DNA of 64,000 bases from Riptortus pedestris (lineage: Eukaryota > Arthropoda > Insecta > Hemiptera > Alydidae), in NCBI GenBank assembly GCA_019009955.1, contig CM032228.1, forward strand, positions 68,991,501-69,055,500, in the 5' to 3' direction. This document shows, one piece after another, positions 57,148 through 64,000 of the stretch. The notes below the pieces were generated by a model, which saw only the letters and a list, made by a program, of their open reading frames with translations, did not search any database and was not told the origin of the DNA. The stretch's first letter is position 1; every line of letters begins with the position of its first letter. Position numbers and translations under genes: made by a program.

Positions 57148-57956
57148 TAGTCTATGCAACATATGCGATGTAATGTTTATGAGATTGGCTATATCGTTTT
57201 TTCTTTTATCCGAACAGGTCTAAATGTATTTTTCATATTTCCAATTTAAGCGTTTTTCAATAGTAGAAGTCGTCCAAAGTATTGGCTGCCCATTGTAGGC
57301 GTGATACTGACCACGACAGACACGGAGGGAGGCAGGGCACACTATTAATTACACTGTCACTGCCTTCGTGATCCCATCACTAAATCACATCATTTACAGT
57401 GATCAATGAACCATCTCTAACCTTTTCTTATATAACGCCACAGCCATCAATCCGCTCGTTAGATTGTTTGTGGTCATTTTTAAAAAGTTGTCTCGCCCTC
57501 CCCCCCTCTGATGGTACTCCCGTCCCGAGGAGATGGGACGACCATGGGAGATCCTTAATAATCCTCAAGTTGAATAGGAACACGCCCAAGTTTGATGATA
57601 ATAAATCAATGTTCATCCCTCAACTCTCCTTAATGTCTTCTCATCGTCCGGAGAAATATTTCAGTCCTCGTTTTTGATCTTATCACTCTCTTTTTACCTC
57701 CACACAATACAATTAGGTTGGGTCCGATTCGAGTCATAAGGCATCTCTTAATCCTCCTCCTCTCTCAGTCGTCTCATGTAATACTTTTTTTTTTCACTTC
57801 TAACATTATACAAGCTGATATGATACGTTTGTTTTGGAATTCTACACGAACGCGCATGATTATTTACCACAGCTATCTAGATCCATTCAATTATTAAATT
57901 AATGAAATCTAACGTCTAGAGCATAGTAGTAATATAGTATTAGACTAAACAGGAAT
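57148..57956. other. Single-copy island
   Basis: Balanced-composition DNA. Two overlapping frames at 57399-57677 (plus) and 57428-57616 (minus) show no recognisable domain. C-rich run at 57495-57507. Confidence 0.35.
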
Positions 57957-58592
57957 GAGCGTCATGCAGGAGCTGCGTAAACTAAGCAGATTTCTCATGT
58001 GCTGTTATACGATACATGTGGTCTCATCTTCTCACATATTCACTATTTAAATGTAAGCAAAGATTTACCCCATATTTGGTATTTCTGCTTGAAATAAAAC
58101 AGTTCATGAGATAATAGCTTTTTCATAACTTGCGATGACTGAAAGTTAATTTAATAATGGCTGAAATCTAAAAAATATCAATATCTCGGTTAATATTGAA
58201 GATTGAAAAAAAACATACATAACAGCATTTACAGAACATTAAATTTGCAGTAATATTGCCTCTATACAATTTTTCGATCCAAATTATAATAACGGAGATA
58301 TATTTAATTTTCGAAATTCCTCCCCTTAAAAACCCCCACCCCACCCCACCCACTCATCCGATTTTACCCGTTACGTTCGTTAACGTTTGTTAACTGTTCT
58401 TTAGTTTTATATAAAACGTTTAAATATAGAGATTGGTAACGTCCAAACAAAAATTGCGACCACTAGAGCGGTAAAAGATGAATATATATATAACTTTCCA
58501 CCTCATTTTTGTCATGTACTTGGTAGGATCGTTGGACATTTGTGGACATTTTTCACAAATCACGTCATGAGTTCCCTTTAGGGAAATCTGCT
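57957..58592 (+). repeat. Family A, near-complete copy
   Basis: 5' end GCGTCATGCAGGAGCTGCG and AAACTAAGCAGATTTCTCAT. Body with TCGGTTAATATTGAAGATTG and CCACCCACTCATCCG, a very short TA tract (58482-58491), then the 3' hairpin TTCCCTTTAGGGAAATCTGC, TAAAA. Confidence 0.85.
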
Positions 58593-58863
58593 AAAACGAA
58601 CTTTGTGTCCTAATTTTGTAATAATAAACCCTTCTTCCCACTAATATATTGGCCGGTCACAAAAAAGTGGCCATGGTTTGTACCGAACACGAATTTACCT
58701 TAAAGCTGAATTTAAAAAAAAAAAAAAAAAAAAAAAGAAATACCAATATGTATTAAAATAGTACATTAATAACTACAAATATTTATGAGAAAGAAAGTCC
58801 ATAAACAAACTGCATAACACAAAAAAGAAATCAACCAAAGTGTTAATAACGTCCTGGAAAAAA
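58593..58863. other. Spacer with an A run
   Basis: A pure A run of about 24 (58711-58734). No coding sequence recognised before it, so a retroposon tail is possible but unsupported. Confidence 0.4.
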
Positions 58864-59752
58864 AGTTCCTCACGCAGGCGTTTAGTAAACTAAGCAGATT
58901 TCCCGCATGCTGGAATGACAAACGTCTCTCACGAAACACTTCCTATTTCTTTGCACAAAACCAAGGAGTAGAAGGGGTGGTTGGTTACTGAGGTATGAAA
59001 GCAAGAAAGAACGAATAACTCGATTTGACATACTAAATAACGGATGTTTTGAACTAACGACTCCCCTTAAACCCCCACAATTCCATGTCCGATTACAGCC
59101 ATAACAAATATCTGTTGACAGAAAAGGTTAAATATCGAGTATGGTATAAATCAAATAAACATTTTAGAGCTAGAACGTAAAATCTTAATTGATGAACGAA
59201 TTTTCATAATACATGAATCTTGAAAGCAATATTTGTTCTACAAGTTGAGATTAAAGTGGTTCATGATATAACAGCATATTGTTAACATAACATGACTCGG
59301 AGAAGAAGGTTAACTTAATGTTGAAAACTAAAAAATCCCAATACCTCTGGTAACATTCATGATAGAGAATATACCAACGTTTATAGAACATTTTATTTTC
59401 AATAAGATTTGTTATGTACAATTTTTCAATCCGAATTATAATATCGGAGATATTTCTATTTTTCAAAATTCCCACTCTAAATTTTCCCTCAATCCCACAG
59501 GCCCGATCACAGGCATTAACAAACCTGATCTTCCTTTTTACATAAAATGAGTAAATATAGAGTTTGGTCACGATCATACAAAACTTTCGACAGTTGGATC
59601 GTTAACTGATCATATATATAAGGTATAGTTTTGAACGGACCTCATTTTCGTCATCTCATAGGTAGGATCGGGCGGCATTAGAGGACAATTATTGTTAATT
59701 GTCATGAGTAGAAACTTACTAGCTGATTTTCCTTAAGAAAAAAATTCTAAAA
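58864..59752 (+). repeat. Family A, near-complete diverged copy
   Basis: GTTCCTCACGCAGGCGTTTA, AAACTAAGCAGATTTCCCGC, two rounds of the mid-body (59038-59170, 59225-59600), a short TA run (59612-59619), GACCTCATTTTCGTCATCTC and a decayed hairpin GATTTTCCTTAAGAAAAAAA. Confidence 0.78.
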
Positions 59753-62576
59753 AAAAAGAATTCCTTTAAAATCTTCGAGTAGGGTATAAAATATTTATAG
59801 CGAAACCTAAATCTACTAATAAGCAAACACGTCTCAGCGATCTTACAGAGTAGAACCTAAATCGGTTCACTCGGAGGAATTCTTACTGACAATCAAGACT
59901 TGGTTTCCAGATTACTTTTTTTTTAAAGAAAAATCAACTCTTTCATAAAAATACATTGATAAAAGCCTGCAAATTACCCATTAAGTTTAATCGGACCAAC
60001 AAATAATAACAAGTTGTTCCAATTTACAGGAAACCACGAACAAAAATTGGCTCGTGTCGCTTACACCAATTAGCGTTTATAAAAAAAATTGGTACGATTC
60101 TGTTTAAATATTCTCATGGCCGGTTTTGGTTATACGAGCCTGAAGGAGAACAAATTGCCTCTAAGGCGAAAGCTTGTAACTTTATTTTCGCCTTAAATTT
60201 TTTTCAGCAGATCTTACTACCTGACTGATAGACATACATTTCTGAGACAAGAAATACAAATATCTTTTACAACTACAAATATCTTTTACAAAACCATTAA
60301 AGCTCATAAGATCTTTCGTAAATAGAAGCTTCAATCCATAGAAGCATCCAGAAAAAAATGTGCATTTAAATTGTAGTAATCGTAATTTAAATTAAAAATA
60401 CTGATAATTAATTATCCACAAGAAATGTATAACTGATGTCCGATTAGTATGGTACAAATACCAAATTAATAACTGAAGAGAGATTACTATGAAGACTATA
60501 CTACAATGAAACTGAAGGATTAAAATTAGGTCTTGATAAATCAGTGAATAATATTTTACAAATAATTTATAAGCATTTTTACACTGCACAGGTAATTCAT
60601 ATATGTATATTTTGACGTTGGACCAAACTCCTTTCTTTAAAAATACTGAATATTCTCAGTGATTTTTGGTGATGCCCTGATGTGCTTGGGGATATTTAGA
60701 AGACAATGTTTTGAAATAGCCAATAAAGTGAATCTGGTCTCTTAATCGATTTAACTTTTAGGGATATTATTATTTATTGTAATCGGTATCAGTTTTTAAT
60801 TCGTTAATGAATGAAATTGTTATCTTTCAGAGGCTATTTTTTATCTTGATTGTTGTGGAGTATTTTCTTTTCATCATGTTGAAATTAATGTGGTACATTT
60901 ACCAAACTGTACTTGATTATTGTTTTCATCACTAGCGGACCGACATTTTCTACGAGTGGGAACTCCGAGCGCTATCTTCCCCTTCAGCACGTTTATTATG
61001 GCATTATAAAAAACAAGGGGCCATAATTGAATTCACATATAAGTCAAATTAATTGCATGTGAAATAGCTATTTTGTATTTAATATTCCCCTTTACTACAA
61101 CAGTTCCGTATGGGATATAAGGCATAAAATTTCCCATCGTCTCTGTGTTATCTCGTCCTTTATCAATCGCCCATTAACGTCACCCTTGGGGAGAGACATT
61201 AAAATCTGGAGTTGTTTTCTGGAATGCTCAATATAAAGGTTTTGGGGTTGCCTATAAAAGACATGGCTGAGAGGGATCCTACCTGGGAGGTGCTAACTGG
61301 TCCTCACAGGCCGCCTTTACGTCCACACTAAAAGGGGAATTGGAGGCTTAAAGGCTTCAAAAGGGGCAAATGATACTGAGGAATGGAGTCCGGAGTGATT
61401 ACGCCTTCACTAGGTTTTATTGAAATGTTGTTCCGACTCTGGAAGGGGCGCACCCAGCCTTTACGGTTATTGCCCAGTTCACGGTCTCACAAGTTCCTGG
61501 ATTAACATGTTTTATTGCCGGTTTCCCTTTGAGCCTTCCCCGCCAATAATTACGGTGCTGTATAACTTCAATTATTCCAAGCCGAGGGGAATGTTATTAC
61601 AGCATTAGGGCTGGCTTCTGGACGATTGTCCTGGTCACGTTCTCATAGAATTAAGATATTCACCAAAGATGTGTGCTCTAATGGGATTCACAGGGTTGCC
61701 ATTTTGGAAAGTGAAAATTATCTCTATGCGAAACTCCATGACTAATTAAACTTGCAATAAATCTTTACTAGCTACACCCGTGAAACTGGCTTCGCTTCGG
61801 CTGGAGGAGAACAACCTCTGCCTCTCTTTATATTAATGTCCTTCTTGCTGGAACTCTTGGCAATTAACGCAAATATAGAAGTCGCATTTCCTCAGATGTC
61901 TTGCAGCCCTTTTAGGATGTAGACCACTTGTATGATTCCTCCCAATGCGGACCTTCATTCTCTACAATACCTTCTTCAGGTCATCCAACCGCCTCTGTCT
62001 TCATCCGTCCCCACACTTCAGTATTTGAGCAGCCTTACCTAGGTTAGGTAGATCCCATATTCTTCTTGGAATGACCCTTTAAGGTCATGAGCAAGATTTC
62101 TTTGACGTTATAATCTTTTTTCCACATGTCGATGTTTCAATCGGTATTCTTAAATCATTCTCTACCAAGCACCTCTTGTGGAGTTTATATTACATCAAAC
62201 AACGGATTCTTTTGACATGGATTAACCATTTCCTTTGAAATTAATGATATCAAGCTTGATTTTTTAATACATTGGTACGTCTCGATATCTTGTCCTTTGG
62301 CTTTATTTACTCTTTTATGACGGCAAACATTATACTACAAGTTCTTTCCAAGAATTACGATGCCCTCTGCTGAAGTTCATCTTCCCGACCCGTCGGTCAA
62401 TTTTACATAATACAAAATAAGTAACTATTCTCAAATTTATATGTCAAGGTTGCAGTATTTAGAAAAGCCTTCGGTATTATACAGTGCACATGTTTATTTC
62501 ATTATCTGTGACTCATCCCCCACTATCCCATTAATCGGCTATTCCACTGCCAACATTTATAGATCCACTACCCAAA
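59753..62576. other. Long non-repetitive stretch, no gene recognised
   Basis: AT-rich to about 60940, then GC-richer (61140-61600). Near 60120-60200 a CCTGAAGG...GGCGAAAGCTTG series faintly recalls a Penelope terminal repeat. Near 61770 CTTTACTAGCTACACCCGTG resembles the head of family B. A CTATAAAAG at 61252 is TATA-like but has no downstream gene. Confidence 0.35.
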
Positions 62577-62754
62577 TTAACCCTAGAATAGTACCTATAC
62601 AAAACAATAGTGAATTGTACCTATACGTCTTATAGACGTACAGCCCTGAAAAGTGCCAAAAAATGGTATAATAAATATTTTATATTCTGTAAATGTCAAT
62701 AAATATTAATTTCTTCTTCTATTTGCATACTTACTACATATCATAGAATGAAAA

Positions 62755-62814
62755 ACTGCTCTTAGAATTAAAATATTAAACAAAACTGCTCTTAGAATTA
62801 AAATATTAAACAAA
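62755..62814. repeat. 30-bp tandem duplication
   Basis: Two copies of a unit containing ACTGCTCTTAGAATTAAAAT and ATTAAACAAA, at about 62755-62784 and 62785-62814, identical. It lies at the breakpoint where transposase similarity ends, so it may record the deletion repair. Confidence 0.85.
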
Positions 62815-63829
62815 ACTGCAAGTAAGAAAACATCATTATAGAAAATAAATTCCCAGGAATTTTTTCAGGTTTTTTTTTCAACCAGGTAAAAATGTTTAAA
62901 TGAAAGGATGAGGTATATAAAAAACACTTTAATGTTTTAAAATTGGTCATAAATTCATTATTTTTTACAAACTTGGCAAATGTTGAAACAATGTTCGCCA
63001 CACACTGGCTTTCCTCTCGAGTTTCTCGTGAATCAAAACGGAGAGTGTTGAGCAAAAAATGATGTCTTTTTGCAGAAAATGAGGCATGATATTTTTGACC
63101 GCATTCTTTCGTGTTGTGTAACGTTTCGATCTTCATATGGTTGTCTTTCTTAGCCCCTGCGAGAATTGTCACACCGATAAGGGCTCTAAGCTCGACCAAT
63201 GATTGGTCCTTCAAAGCAGAAGCATTGATGTTTTTATATGACTCTCTTTGCTTTGAAATTTCAGCATTTGTGTTTTGCACTATAATGCTCAACATCGATG
63301 GAGTAAAAAATAGATTGAAGCACTCAAGAGGGTCGGAAACACCTACAGCATCATTTTTGGTTTTTCGTCTGACATGTATAATGTTTTTAGCTGCGGTTTT
63401 GCCAGATGATCGTGGAAAGGGAGTAGTTTTCCAGGAAAAACCATTACGCCCAAACATATTGTCACAATCAGGGCGCAGCTTTTTGTTCTGATGTGAATGG
63501 TCCTCACAATCTTGGCCAGACCTCTTCCGCTTTTTAGATGATCTTGTGGCTTGTTTTACTGGCCCTGACTTTTGAGATCTAGGTATAGATCCAGATGGTG
63601 TTGAAGTTGATTGAATCGTTTGAAGTATCCTCTCCTCTATATCTTCATCTTCTTCAGAAGAAGCTTCATAGTCTGGATCTAAATCAGAATCATCAGGATC
63701 CTCGGGAAAAGCATCCTCATCTACCTCAAGATCGTCTTCTACCTCGCTGCATTCTGATTCGGCCCTCTGACGAAGTAATTCTTCTAATACTTCCTCATCT
63801 GTTGTGAACAATTTGCGTGTCTTGGACAT
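62798..63829 (-). pseudogene. piggyBac-like transposase, N-terminal 343 codons
   Basis: Minus strand, start at 63829 (MSKTRKLFTTDEEVLEELL). An acidic N-terminus (about residues 15-70, D/E-rich), a basic stretch KKRKRSGQDCEDHSHQNKK, then the start of the DDE_Tnp_1_7 region: SLVELRALIGVTILAGAKK, KRHHFLLNTLRFDSRETREE and STFAKFVKNNEF. Family proteins have 550-600 residues, with catalytic aspartates after this point. Here the last ~50 residues are unrelated, the frame stops at 62798, and no catalytic Asp is retained. A 30-bp tandem duplication (62755-62814) straddles the end. The intact 343-codon frame suggests a young deletion copy. Confidence 0.85.
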
Positions 63830-64000
63830 CTGAAACGTTAGAAAAATTGCTGTGAATGTGAAGATTCTAACGTATCAATGGTACCACCACTACGCCAGTC
63901 AGACGTGTAAAAATAACCTCATAAATAGTATCAATACGTCTGAAAGACGTATGAAGGTAACCCTGTGAATGGTATCAATACGTATCCAGGACGTATAAAA

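Larger units (their letters stand above)
62581..64000 (-). mobile_element. piggyBac-like element, running off the right edge
   Basis: The left border is TTAA (62577-62580) followed by CCCTAGAATAGTACCTATAC, a canonical piggyBac-type terminus. Subterminal direct repeats GTACCTATAC occur at 62591 and 62617, with a palindrome ACGTCTTATAGACGT. The upstream side of the gene has related repeats (TATCAATACGTCTGAAAGAC, TATCAATACGTATCCAGGAC) at 63930-63995. The other TTAA border is beyond the window. It lacks the second half of the transposase, so it is internally deleted. Confidence 0.87.

Noticed and set aside
58711..58734. Poly(A) tail of a processed pseudogene
   Set aside because: No coding or repeat similarity upstream on the plus strand and no target duplication.
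61248..61262. TATA box (CTATAAAAG) as a core promoter
   Set aside because: No initiator, downstream gene or coding exon could be recognised; AT-rich sequence makes chance matches common.

Overview
The window looks like repeat-dense, AT-rich nuclear DNA of an animal, most likely an arthropod and probably an insect. No host gene with a recognisable complete coding sequence was found. Almost every coding trace is a transposase or reverse transcriptase fragment: two RNase-H/R1-like non-LTR pieces, an RTE/CR1-like tail, a Penelope-like tail, three piggyBac-like elements, one mariner and one Tc1-like element. All are truncated, stopped or internally deleted. The species cannot be named from the sequence.

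Two dispersed non-coding families make up much of the window. Family A has about 30 full or partial copies on both strands. Its 5' end carries a GTCCGTCACGCAGGGGCTGC-type sequence, and a 12-bp motif AGCAGATTTCCC lies about 30 nt inside it. The body is AT-rich, with a TA-dinucleotide tract about 130 bp from the 3' end. The 3' terminus is a hairpin around TTTCCCTTAAGGGAAA that ends GGGAAATCTGCT followed by A residues. This architecture (subterminal inverted motif, microsatellite, 3' hairpin, no obvious target duplication) resembles Helentron-associated elements (HINE/DINE-1 type). Family B is about 1.1-1.3 kb with about 300-bp internal tandem units. It starts CTAGCTCAGATACCCGGCTT, ends in a TA-rich tail, and sits repeatedly inside or beside the TA tract of family A, in the same orientation as A.

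Layout. 0.8-3.2 kb: 5'-truncated non-LTR retrotransposon (minus). 3.2-10.9 kb: A and B copies, an RT tail, an inverted-arm Penelope-type terminal repeat at 9.3 kb and a small poly(A) retrocopy at 10.5 kb. 12.0-12.6 kb: two tRNA-type SINEs with clear target duplications. 13.2-13.8 kb: RNase H fragment. 14.3 kb: 120-nt hairpin. 16.7-17.6 kb: long-TIR element with a tRNA-like sequence in each arm. 19.5-20.8 kb: piggyBac with an A copy nested in it. 28.1-29.2 kb: complete but internally deleted piggyBac. 30.3-32.6 kb: A-B-A nest. 38.2-38.7 kb: deleted mariner. 43.2-44.1 kb: Penelope-like tail with a hammerhead ribozyme-like motif. 45.1-49.5 kb: A/B cluster and a SINE. 51.7-53.7 kb: A copy interrupted by an inverted-arm element and a Tc1-like element. 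54.2-55.7 kb: A copy with an inverted-arm element in its TA tract. 62.6 kb to the right edge: piggyBac-like element running out of the window.

Between these are single-copy stretches of higher complexity (about 8.8-9.2, 10.9-11.4, 18.1-18.6, 20.8-21.4, 23.2-24.0, 26.5-28.1, 29.7-30.3, 39.0-39.4, 44.5-45.0, 50.3-51.1, 53.8-54.2, 57.2-57.8 and 61.0-62.4 kb). They could hold intronic or intergenic regulatory DNA, but nothing in the sequence alone proves it. The most interesting signals are the hammerhead-like motifs in Penelope-type repeats (including inverted, MITE-like pairs), the consistent A/B nesting in TA tracts, and the tRNA-bearing inverted-repeat element.
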